Positions 52,097 through 60,112 of a stretch of 64,000 nucleotides of DNA are shown here, piece by piece. The stretch's first letter is position 1, and each line of letters begins with the position of its first letter. The stretch spans positions 278,083 to 342,082 of the forward strand of contig NZ_SEMC01000002.1 of assembly GCF_004153195.1 (NCBI RefSeq), written 5' to 3'. A program made the position numbers and the translations under genes. Below the pieces are notes generated by a model. The model did not search any database and had not been told where the DNA came from. It saw only the letters and a list, made by a program, of their open reading frames with translations. The stretch is from Sporolactobacillus sp. THM19-2. Lineage in GTDB: Bacteria; Bacillota; Bacilli; Bacillales; Sporolactobacillaceae.

Positions 52097-52255
52097 ATGA
52101 CGGATCGTCCGGGAACAACCTACAGCGTTCAGAATGAAAATGAGCTATGGCCGGGAGCAAAAGAAGAGCACGCGTCGAAACGTGCAGAGGGTTCAATTAA
52201 GGACCGTCCGGCTGAGCGTATGTTTTCTGCGCATCGTAATGATCAGCGCAAGTAA
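52097..52255 (+). CDS. small acid-soluble spore protein K-like (SspK)
   Basis: A 52-residue hydrophilic protein beginning MTDRPGTTYS. The core LWPGAKEEHASKRAEGSIKD then RPAERM matches the pattern PGA...ASKRA.G....RP.ERM of SspK, a minor SASP of the Bacillus spore core. AGAGGAG lies nine bases before the ATG and a sigma-G-type promoter stands upstream. Minor SASPs are made in the forespore and degraded at germination. Shared transcription with the next small gene is likely. Confidence 0.7.
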   Translation: MTDRPGTTYSVQNENELWPGAKEEHASKRAEGSIKDRPAERMFSAHRNDQRK

Positions 52256-52283
52256 CGAATCACCAGCACGCGGAGGGATGATC

Positions 52284-52433
52284 GTGAAAAAGGAACCGGT
52301 TATTAACGGCAACACAAATGATCTGTTTCAAAAATCCCATGCTACGCATTCGTCAGTCCAGGTTAATGGCGAAACGGAAATGACGCAGGCGGGAAAGATT
52401 CTGAAAGTGAGCGCAAGGCGCCGTCAAAAGTAA
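52284..52433 (+). CDS. 49-residue protein of unknown function, cotranscribed with sspK
   Basis: The protein starts GTG behind GGAGGG (six bases), reads KKEPVINGNTNDLFQKSHAT near the start and ends LKVSARRRQK. An ATG six bases upstream overlaps the ribosome site. It lies 28 bases after the sspK stop and is followed by a terminator, so it is the second gene of a likely forespore operon. Small size and hydrophilic, Gln/Asn/Lys-rich composition resemble minor SASPs, but I recognise no family. Confidence 0.55.
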   Translation: MKKEPVINGNTNDLFQKSHATHSSVQVNGETEMTQAGKILKVSARRRQK

Positions 52434-52453
52434 ATCCTTGATGGAAGGGCAGG

Positions 52454-52489
52454 AAAAAGCGGTTCTCTGATTAGAGGGACCGCTTTTTC
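52454..52489 (+). terminator. terminator of the sspK operon
   Basis: AAAAAGCGGTTCTCT pairs with AGAGGGACCGCTTTTT with a small bulge. Confidence 0.8.
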
Positions 52490-52503
52490 ATACTTAAATT
52501 ATT

Positions 52504-52531
52504 TTGTTTTTTCCGACGGTAAATGTATAAT
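52504..52531 (+). promoter_or_regulatory. promoter of the BI-1 family gene
   Basis: TTGTTT (52504-52509), 16 bp, TATAAT (52526-52531). The 140-nt leader contains a 9-bp stem CCATTTTAA/TTAAAATGG (52556-52588) of unknown role. Confidence 0.5.
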
Positions 52532-52673
52532 GAATATAAGCTTGTTAGAAGTGATCCATTTTAAAGTATAAACCTCTGCTTAAAATGGAATTCTGTAAAA
52601 ATACTCTGGCTTTGGAAACTTTGATGGTGACATATACGTAAGTGATAACAGGATAAACAGGAGGGTATCTGTT

Positions 52674-53315
52674 ATGGAAACATTCACAAGTCGCACGTTA
52701 CGGAAGCCTTATTCTAAACTGTTTGGGGTCTTCTTCACCGGTCTTCTGGCCACAGCTGTCGGTCTGTATGCCGGGCAGTACCTGCCTGATGCACTGAGGC
52801 TGCCGCTCTGGATTGCGGAAATCGGTCTGATTGTATTAATGATGTTTGTCAGAAAACGTCAGTCGGTCGGCTATATGCTGATGTATACTTTTATGTTCAT
52901 TTCCGGCCTGGTTCTGTATTCGGCGGTTGCCTTTTATACCGGTTTACTCGGAGGGACTCTTGTCCTTCAGGCGTTTACTGTAACGACCGCTTCATTTGGT
53001 GCGATTGCCGTCTATGCGATGGTCAGCAAACGTGATTTCTCTTTTCTGGGAGGATTTCTGTTTCTTGGCCTGATCGCTCTGATTCTCGTCGGACTCGTTG
53101 GCATTTTTGTTCCCTATTCAAGTACGACCATGATGGCCTTTTCAGGCTTTGGCATTCTGATTTTTATCGGCTATACCCTGTTTGATTTCAGCAGACTGAC
53201 TATACACGGGTTCAGTGATGAAGATATTCCAATGATTGTCGTATCGATTTATCTGGACTTCATCAACCTGTTCCTTTATATCCTTCAGTTCATCGGCATT
53301 GGGTCGAAGAACTGA
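52674..53315 (+). CDS. Bax inhibitor-1/YccA family membrane protein (YetJ-like)
   Basis: The 213-residue protein has seven predicted membrane segments and the BI-1 signatures: TVTTASFGAIAVYAM in TM4 and the paired acidic sites GYTLFDFSRL and SIYLDFINLFLYIL. B. subtilis YetJ is a pH-sensitive calcium leak channel whose switch is a pair of Asp residues like these. GGAGGG precedes the ATG. It has its own promoter. Physiological role here is not known. Confidence 0.9.
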   Translation: METFTSRTLRKPYSKLFGVFFTGLLATAVGLYAGQYLPDALRLPLWIAEIGLIVLMMFVRKRQSVGYMLMYTFMFISGLVLYSAVAFYTGLLGGTLVLQAFTVTTASFGAIAVYAMVSKRDFSFLGGFLFLGLIALILVGLVGIFVPYSSTTMMAFSGFGILIFIGYTLFDFSRLTIHGFSDEDIPMIVVSIYLDFINLFLYILQFIGIGSKN

Positions 53316-53439
53316 CTGATCTGAATAAGTCACCTGCAACAGGAGGTATTCGATTGGATATCTCTTTTTTTTTGCCCTTTTTTGCCTGCCTGTAATCGGG
53401 TATACTAGACAGGAAAAAATAAATATGGGGGGATTGAAC

Positions 53440-54705
53440 GTGTCGCAGCGCGAGATTCAGGTAGATGAAAAGCTGCCGCTGCTCGAAAGTATTCCTTTAA
53501 GTTTTCAGCACTTATTCGCTATGTTTGGTTCAACCGTTCTGGTTCCGATTATCTTCAAAGTCGACCCGGCAACCATACTGCTGATGAACGGGATTGGTAC
53601 ACTGATTTATCTTTTCATCTGTCGGGGAAAGATTCCGGCTTACCTCGGTTCCAGTTTTGCTTTTATCTCCCCTGTGCTCTATGTCATCGGAGGCAAAGGT
53701 TATGAGGCGGCGCTCGGAGGGTTTATTGCCGTTGGACTGGTCTTTATTATCATTTCACTGATTGTTCACCTGGTCGGGACAAAATGGCTGGATGTTGTCT
53801 TTCCGCCGGTAACGATGGGATCGATTGTCGCCATTATTGGCCTGCAGCTGATTCCGACGGCAGCGCAAAGCGCCGGACTGATTGCAGCCGCCGGGCAGAA
53901 ATGGTCACCCGACGCGGCGACGTTGATCACATCGATGCTGACTGCGTCGATTACGCTACTCGGCTGGGTGCTGTTCAGAGGATTTTTCAAGATTATTCCG
54001 ATTCTAATTGGCATGGTCTCCGGTTATGTCATTGCCATAGGGGTCGGACTGGTGAATTTCAAACCGGTTGCTGAGGCCGGATGGATTTCCCTGCCGACGT
54101 TTTATCAACCGACCTTCGATTTTTCAAGCATCTCAATTATTCTTCCGGCCGCCCTTGTGGTGATTGCCGAACATATCGGACACCTGATTGTGACCGGGAA
54201 CATTGTCGGCAGGGACCTGATGAAAGACCCGGGGCTTGACCGTTCCATTTTCGGTAACGGAATCTCCACGGTGATTTCCGGGTTTGTCGGTTCCACTCCG
54301 AACACCACCTATGGAGAAAACATTGGTGTTCTGGCAATCACACGTGTTTATTCAACATGGATCATCGGCGGTGCGGCGGTGATTGCCGTCCTGCTGTCCT
54401 TTATCGGAAAGCTGTCCGCACTGATTACAACCATTCCTTCGGCCGTTGTCGGCGGTATTTCGCTGATTCTGTTTGGGGTAATTGCGACGAACGGTTTTCG
54501 AATTTTCGTTGAATCAAAAGTTGATTTTGCAAAATCCCAGAACATTATTTTAGCCACCGTTATTTTTGCGGCGGGTATCAGCGGGGCGACGATCCAGATC
54601 GGTCTTGTTCCATTCAATGGTATGGGGCTTGCAACGCTTGTCGGCATTCTGCTCAGCCTGTTCTTTGCCTTAATGAACAAGCTGCACTGGTCAAACGAAG
54701 AATAA
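53440..54705 (+). CDS. uracil permease, NCS2 family
   Basis: NCS2 permeases import uracil or xanthine with protons. The 421-residue protein has about 14 membrane segments. SFQHLFAMFGSTVLVPII (about 20-37) and AYLGSSFAFISP lie in TM1 and TM3; VVIAEHIGHL and GLVGSTPNTTYGENIGVLAI-like residues (GFVGSTPNTTYGEN) carry the substrate-site Glu residues typical of uracil carriers. I choose GTG 53440, seven bases past GGGGGG. No pyr attenuator is visible. Confidence 0.92.
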   Translation: MSQREIQVDEKLPLLESIPLSFQHLFAMFGSTVLVPIIFKVDPATILLMNGIGTLIYLFICRGKIPAYLGSSFAFISPVLYVIGGKGYEAALGGFIAVGLVFIIISLIVHLVGTKWLDVVFPPVTMGSIVAIIGLQLIPTAAQSAGLIAAAGQKWSPDAATLITSMLTASITLLGWVLFRGFFKIIPILIGMVSGYVIAIGVGLVNFKPVAEAGWISLPTFYQPTFDFSSISIILPAALVVIAEHIGHLIVTGNIVGRDLMKDPGLDRSIFGNGISTVISGFVGSTPNTTYGENIGVLAITRVYSTWIIGGAAVIAVLLSFIGKLSALITTIPSAVVGGISLILFGVIATNGFRIFVESKVDFAKSQNIILATVIFAAGISGATIQIGLVPFNGMGLATLVGILLSLFFALMNKLHWSNEE

Positions 54706-54724
54706 CAGTATGTCGTGTGAATGA

Positions 54725-55291
<567 letters not shown>

Positions 55292-55310
55292 TCCGTGAAG
55301 CGTCGGGGGA

Positions 55311-55339
55311 TTGAATTATTATGGCAGTCCGGGTATGAT
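55311..55339 (+). promoter_or_regulatory. sigma-A promoter of trpE(G)
   Basis: TTGAAT (55311-55316), 17 bp, TATGAT (55334-55339). Predicted start about 55346, one base before the first NAG triplet of the leader. Confidence 0.7.
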
Positions 55340-55346
55340 AGGAATA

Positions 55347-55410
55347 CAGCTGAGAACAGAACAGTTCAGTTTGAGCAGAGTATAGAAGAGCAGAGTTGAG
55401 AGAAGTAAAG
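55347..55410 (+). promoter_or_regulatory. TRAP-binding site: 13 NAG triplets at about 5-nt spacing
   Basis: Triplets start at 55347 CAG, 55352 GAG, 55357 CAG, 55362 CAG, 55367 CAG, 55373 GAG, 55378 GAG, 55383 TAG, 55388 GAG, 55393 GAG, 55398 GAG, 55403 AAG and 55408 AAG. All gaps are two bases except one of three. Seven are the preferred (G/U)AG, six of them consecutive. TRAP binds 11 (G/U)AG repeats with 2-3-base gaps in Bacillus trp leaders. The site precedes a terminator and an anthranilate synthase gene. Confidence 0.8.
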
Positions 55411-55425
55411 AATACGTATGAAACA

Positions 55426-55450
55426 GGGTTCAGTGCGAACCTCTTTTTCC
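55426..55450 (+). terminator. leader terminator (attenuator) of trpE(G)
   Basis: GGGTTC (55426-55431) pairs with GAACCT (55437-55442), followed by CTTTTTCC. It lies 16 nt after the NAG array and 65 nt before trpE(G). I could not find by eye the competing antiterminator stem expected of a TRAP attenuator. Confidence 0.6.
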
Positions 55451-55514
55451 CCTTTTCTTCATTCTGAATAACCATGCTCTTCTGTATAAAATCTTTTATA
55501 CAGGAGGACCGTAA

Positions 55515-57704
55515 ATGAACTTTTTCTCACGGGAAGACCACAAGCAGAAGACTGTCGTCTATTCGGCAGGTGCCGGCCTTGAAATCACGCGTACTCAGAT
55601 CCCCGTTTCAGCCGATCAATCCCTCTTAAATTTAATTGATGCCCTTGATGAGCACAAAGGGGCTCTTTACTCCAGTACGTATCATTTTCCAGGACGCTAT
55701 TCCAGATGGGACGTTGGTTTTCTCAATCCGCCTATTGAACTGACAGCAAAAAAGGATACCTTTGTGATTCGATCACTGAATGCCCGCGGACGGCTTATCC
55801 TGACTTATTTGGAGAATAATCTGAGCAGTCCTGCCTTTTCTATTGAAAAACAGGATCCGGACTGTCTGTCGGGCACCATAATGAAAAGCAGAGCACAAAC
55901 CATCCTGAAGGAAGAGAACAGGACCAGGCAATCCTCGCTGTTTACCCTGTTGAGACAGATTCAGAGCCTCTTCCGGACTGACGATGATTTTCTTGGATTA
56001 TACGGAGCGTTCGGATTTGATCTGATCCTGCAGTTTGAATCGTTCCCGCTCGCAAAGGGTCGGGATCCCGGGCAGAATGATCTTCAGCTTTATCTGCCGG
56101 ATCAGTTGATTGTTGCCGACCGGGAAAAGAATGAAGCATTCCGCATTTCCTATGAATTTCGTGTGGGCGGGAGGACTACGGAAAACCTGGCACGGGAAGG
56201 AAAAACCTTTCCGTTTCATCCGGATGGCGCGAAGGCGCAGTCAGCAGATGCTGACAGAAAAGGAGATTATGCCGCTATGGTGCGGAAAGCCAGGCAGGCC
56301 TTCAAACGGGGCGATCTGTTTGAAGTCGTTCCCAGTCGGTTGCTCGTACAGCCTTGTCAGAGCCGGCCATCCGAAGTTTTCCGGCGCCTTCAGAAGATTA
56401 ATCCGAGTCCGTACGGCTTTCTGATACACCTGAATCAAGGAGAGTTTCTCGTCGGCTGTTCACCGGAGATGTTCGTTCGGGTGGATGGGGCGACGGTCGA
56501 GACCTCTCCGATTTCCGGAACAATCAGAAGGCGCGGATCGGTGATCGAAGACGCCGAGCAGATTAAAACGCTGCTGGGTTCGCCTAAAGAGGAGTCCGAA
56601 CTGACGATGTGCACGGATGTGGATCGTAATGATAAATCACGAATCTGTGTACCGGGATCCGTCGAAGTCGTCGGACGCAGGCAAATTGAAGCGTACTCCC
56701 ATCTTTTTCATACAGTGGATCATATCAAAGGACTGATTCGGCCGGAATTTGACGCCATCGATGCCTTTATCAGCCACATGTGGGCAGTGACGATTACCGG
56801 AGCACCGAAACTTGAAGCGATCAAGTGGATCGAACATCATGAGAAAACCCCACGGGGCTGGTATGGCGGCGCGGTCGGCTGGATCGGTTTCGACGGCAGA
56901 ATGAATACAGGGCTTGCACTCCGGTGCCTGAGCCTTCAGAAAGGGATAGCCAGAATTCGTGTCGGGGCGACCCTGCTGTATGATTCCGATCCGGAGAGGG
57001 AAGAGCAGGAAACACTGACCAAGGCGGCGGCACTCCTTGAAGCGCTCAAACCACAGGGGGAGCCTGCAGGGCCAGTCATTAAGGAGAAAAAGAAGGTGCC
57101 GGGCCGAAATCTTCATCTGCTTTTTGTCGATCATGAGGATTCATTCGTCCACACGCTTTCAGGTTACTTCCAGTATCTTGGCGCTGATGTTACCGTGCTT
57201 CGCAGTTCTGCCGCCCGCCGGATGATTAAAGCAGGCGGTGAACCGATTGATCTGGTCGTTCTCTCGCCGGGGCCGGGCAGGCCGGAACGCTATCATATGG
57301 ATGAGACGATCCGGCTCTGTCTTGAGCGGCGGCTGCCGTTATTCGGTATCTGTCTTGGTCTGCAGGGACTGGTCAGCTATTTTGGAGGCAGTCTGGACCT
57401 GCTTCCGGCTCCCGTGCACGGCAAGCCGTCTGCCATTATCACTGCTCCTCATTCGATGCTGTTCAGGGGAATCCCGCATACGTTCACAGCCGGGCGGTAT
57501 CACTCGGTTCATGCGCGCGTGGTATCCGATCCGCTGAAAGTGACGGCTGAAACGGAAGACGGGATTGTGATGGCTGTGGAACACAGGAGTTTGCCTGTAG
57601 CTGCTGTGCAGTTTCACCCGGAGTCGATGATGACAATGGGAGGAAATGTCGGTATGAAGATTCTGGAAAACGTCATTCGGATGGTCAGCGCCCAGCCTGT
57701 ATGA
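55515..57704 (+). CDS. trpE(G): fused anthranilate synthase TrpE-TrpG
   Basis: The 729-residue protein makes anthranilate from chorismate and glutamine, the first step to tryptophan. The TrpE half (about 1-510) includes SSTYHFPGRYSRWD, CSPEMFVRVDGATVETSPIS, TDVDRNDKSRIC and VTITGAPKLEAIKWIE. After a Lys-rich linker (about 518-535), the TrpG glutaminase has Cys613 in GICLGLQ and His701/Glu703 in QFHPES. Sequence and length resemble the rhizobial TrpE(G) fusion rather than the separate TrpE and TrpG of Bacillus, suggesting transfer. CAGGAGG precedes the ATG. A TRAP-type leader lies upstream. Confidence 0.92.
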   Translation: MNFFSREDHKQKTVVYSAGAGLEITRTQIPVSADQSLLNLIDALDEHKGALYSSTYHFPGRYSRWDVGFLNPPIELTAKKDTFVIRSLNARGRLILTYLENNLSSPAFSIEKQDPDCLSGTIMKSRAQTILKEENRTRQSSLFTLLRQIQSLFRTDDDFLGLYGAFGFDLILQFESFPLAKGRDPGQNDLQLYLPDQLIVADREKNEAFRISYEFRVGGRTTENLAREGKTFPFHPDGAKAQSADADRKGDYAAMVRKARQAFKRGDLFEVVPSRLLVQPCQSRPSEVFRRLQKINPSPYGFLIHLNQGEFLVGCSPEMFVRVDGATVETSPISGTIRRRGSVIEDAEQIKTLLGSPKEESELTMCTDVDRNDKSRICVPGSVEVVGRRQIEAYSHLFHTVDHIKGLIRPEFDAIDAFISHMWAVTITGAPKLEAIKWIEHHEKTPRGWYGGAVGWIGFDGRMNTGLALRCLSLQKGIARIRVGATLLYDSDPEREEQETLTKAAALLEALKPQGEPAGPVIKEKKKVPGRNLHLLFVDHEDSFVHTLSGYFQYLGADVTVLRSSAARRMIKAGGEPIDLVVLSPGPGRPERYHMDETIRLCLERRLPLFGICLGLQGLVSYFGGSLDLLPAPVHGKPSAIITAPHSMLFRGIPHTFTAGRYHSVHARVVSDPLKVTAETEDGIVMAVEHRSLPVAAVQFHPESMMTMGGNVGMKILENVIRMVSAQPV

Positions 57705-57762
57705 TGGCGCGGCAATGAAAACAAAGTGGACGCCCGCTGCCGGGTGCGGTCTCATCTGGTGC

Positions 57763-57791
57763 TTGTATCGGGTATCAATTTATGTTAAACT
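57763..57791 (+). promoter_or_regulatory. promoter of tRNA-Ser
   Basis: TTGTAT (57763-57768), 17 bp, TAAACT (57786-57791), 25 bases before the tRNA. Confidence 0.55.
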
Positions 57792-57816
57792 AGTTCCCGT
57801 TACGGATTTAATCAGT

Positions 57817-57909
57817 GGAGGCGTACCCAAGTGGCTGAAGGGGACTGACTCGAAATCAGTTAGGGCGTCGTTCGGCGCCGCGGGGGTTCAAATCCTCTCG
57901 CCTCCGCCA
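57817..57909 (+). tRNA. tRNA-Ser (anticodon CGA)
   Basis: A class II tRNA with acceptor GGAGGCG/CGCCTCC, a long variable arm (around GGGCGTCGTTCGGCGCC), anticodon CGA at 57851-57853 in the loop CTCGAAA, and T arm GGGGTTCAAATCCTC. CCA is encoded at 57907-57909. It precedes SRP RNA, probably on the same transcript. Confidence 0.95.
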
Positions 57910-57929
57910 TTTGTTATGTTATCAAATTA

Positions 57930-58199
57930 GCCGTGCTAGACGGGGAGGCAGCGGTGCCCTGTAGCCCGCAATCCGCTATAGCGGGGTTGAATCCCTTTTC
58001 GAGGTCTGTGCACTGTAAGGCAGCCTTAAGTACGTGGTGTTGACGTTCAGGTCCTGCGCAACGGAAACTCGCGAACCCTGTCAGGTCCGGAAGGAAGCAG
58101 CAGTAAGTGAGACCTTTCGTGTGCCGCGGGGCTACCTGGGCTGAGCCGGCGGCTTAAGAAACGCTTATGGCGCTCTCATCGACAAAAGGTGCACGGCGT
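57930..58199 (+). ncRNA. ffs: signal recognition particle RNA, large Bacillus type (scRNA)
   Basis: The ends pair (GCCGTGC at 57930 with GCACGGC at 58191-58197). The S-domain apex GTCAGGTCCGGAAGGAAGCA at 58080-58099 has the GGAA tetraloop and Ffh-binding internal loop. The 5' part, with GACGGGGAGG and AGCGGTGCCCTGTA, is the Alu domain with helices 1-5 found in Bacillus. Length is about 270 nt. Location between tadA and dnaX is conserved. Confidence 0.95.
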
Positions 58200-58211
58200 T
58201 AAAAATATCAG

Positions 58212-58250
58212 CAGGAGCTGTTGGAAATCTTCCGGCAGCTCCTGTTTATT
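58212..58250 (+). terminator. terminator after SRP RNA
   Basis: CAGGAGCTG (58212-58220) pairs with CAGCTCCTG (58236-58244), followed by TTTATTATT. Confidence 0.85.
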
Positions 58251-58318
58251 ATTGACATCTTTTTACTTCATGCTCTGAAATATGGCACAGCAGCACTATT
58301 CAATTAGACGGAATCATG

Positions 58319-58511
58319 TTATCGGCTTAAAGATAATAATCCCGTTTCTTGTTCAACTTCTTCTACTATTGCATTGGCGAACTTCACGTTATCCAATGTT
58401 CTATTAATAGAAATGGCTTTGTCAATTAATGATTGACCTTCTTTAATCAGACCCAGCTGAATTAAAATTATTCCCTTTCGTTCCAAAGCTATTGTAATTA
58501 AATCAATCCAT
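58319..58511 (-). pseudogene. C-terminal remnant of a TPR-containing protein
   Basis: The minus strand stays open for about 60 codons to a TAA at 58319-58321 and reads ALERKGIILIQLGLIKEGQS, then LIDKAISINRTLDNVKFANA. This looks like one or two tetratricopeptide repeats, as at the end of Rap- or PlcR/NprR-type regulators. It is cut off upstream by a stop and has no start codon. The surrounding bases are more AT-rich than the neighbours. Confidence 0.5.
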
Positions 58512-58677
58512 TATTATACTATTCACAACAATTTGATGAAAGTGATCGGCTCATTTTCTATGAAAAAATGAGAGATCGACAAGGACTTAAGCTGTTACCT
58601 CAGTACGTTAATGGCCGATGCCCTTCCGTCAGAATTTAAAAAAGATTGACTAATAAAAAGATTGGGAGAATGGTAGC

Positions 58678-59943
58678 ATGCTCAAGCTTTTTAAAAAGGA
58701 TCGGGACTTATTTTATTTGATGGGTTCGGTTATTATCTCGCAGCTTGGTACCTGGTTTACCTATATGCTGATGATTGTAGCCGTCTATAATCACACACAG
58801 GATGTACTGGTGACGATGATCCTGACGGCTGCCGAAATGATTGCAGGACTGATCGGCGGCCAGTTTTCCGGGATCTATATCGAACATAGAAACCCTAAAA
58901 ATATATTAATTGCGGCAGACTGGTTAAGTGCGTTAGTTATTTCGCTTGTTATTTTCTTCCCCCTGAATGTTTGGCTGTACGCTCTTGCCGCTTTTTGGAT
59001 TGCCTTTATCAATGCGTACCGGGACCCCGCTTTTCAAAAATACCTTGTCGCTTCTGTTGAAGAGGAGAACAGAATGACGGCTAATTCTTCTTTCCAAATG
59101 GCAAATGAATGTGTCAAAATTATCGGGCCGATGTTGGCCGTTTCCGTTCTGGCATTGCTGCCCGATCATCTTAAGCGTATGGGGTTTCTCATTGATGCTG
59201 TGACCTATGTACTCGGTGCGCTGATCTTGATCAAACTGGCAGATCAGGGAAAATTAAATGAATCGGGGAAGCAAATGCATGGCGGGTTTAAGAACAAATC
59301 GTTCTATCAAATATGGCAAGAAGGGATGTCCCCGCTTCGCGATAGCGTGATGGTCAATCTGCTTGTTACTTTTCTTTTGATTTTGTTCGGCGTGGCGGGC
59401 GCAGATGTGATGCTGACGGCACACATAAACGATGCCGGGTTAAACACGTATTCCGTCGGCTATGTCGTAGGCGCACTGAGCCTCGGAATCCTGGTGACGA
59501 GTATGTTTGCCGCAAGATGGGTTGTGAAATGGCCCCTGAAAATACAATTAGGTCTCTCCGGTTTGGTTCTCGGACTATGCTACGGTATGATCGGCATCGG
59601 CCATTCGATCCTGTCAATGTGCGTTGCCGCCTTCCTGACGGGCGTTGCAAATGCCGTGTTTAATATGTCTTCATCAACATTCTGGCAAAAATATATTCCC
59701 TATAATCAGCTTGCCAGATTTATTGGATTAGTGGGTAGCCTGGCTTCAACCGCCACATTAATCGGTATGGGAATCAATGGGATTTTAAGTGAGTGGCTGA
59801 CGGCGGGATACACAATCATGCTTTGCGGTCTGCTCATTGCCGTCGCCGGAACGTTCTTGACGATAAACTTATCCGTTAAGAAGAAGTATAAAGAAAATGC
59901 CGGCATAAGCACCGGGCAGAGTGAGAATCAGGATATGAGATGA
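58678..59943 (+). CDS. MFS transporter (macrolide-efflux-like)
   Basis: A 421-residue protein with 12 predicted membrane segments. The N-terminal half reads LMGSVIISQLGTWFTYMLMI and the loop between TM4 and TM5 has ANSSFQMANECVKIIGPMLA, as in the MefA-like MFS group. Substrate is unknown. GGGAG lies nine bases before the ATG. It sits between SRP RNA and dnaX, next to a decayed fragment, where Bacillus has none, so it is probably acquired. Confidence 0.85.
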   Translation: MLKLFKKDRDLFYLMGSVIISQLGTWFTYMLMIVAVYNHTQDVLVTMILTAAEMIAGLIGGQFSGIYIEHRNPKNILIAADWLSALVISLVIFFPLNVWLYALAAFWIAFINAYRDPAFQKYLVASVEEENRMTANSSFQMANECVKIIGPMLAVSVLALLPDHLKRMGFLIDAVTYVLGALILIKLADQGKLNESGKQMHGGFKNKSFYQIWQEGMSPLRDSVMVNLLVTFLLILFGVAGADVMLTAHINDAGLNTYSVGYVVGALSLGILVTSMFAARWVVKWPLKIQLGLSGLVLGLCYGMIGIGHSILSMCVAAFLTGVANAVFNMSSSTFWQKYIPYNQLARFIGLVGSLASTATLIGMGINGILSEWLTAGYTIMLCGLLIAVAGTFLTINLSVKKKYKENAGISTGQSENQDMR

Positions 59944-60032
59944 CAGCGGGTCCGGCTGAGAGCGACGAGGTCCGTACCCCCTCTGACCGAGGGACTGAGA
60001 AAAACTTGATACATACAGTGATGAGGTTGCAG

Positions 60033-60061
60033 TTCACTTCACGGCCTGATACCGTTATAAT
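60033..60061 (+). promoter_or_regulatory. promoter of dnaX
   Basis: TTCACT (60033-60038), 17 bp, TATAAT (60056-60061), about 50 bp before dnaX. Confidence 0.55.
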
Positions 60062-60112
60062 GAATTTATGATCTAAAAGAGCCGGAATACGGCAGCGGAA
60101 GGAGGGGCACTT

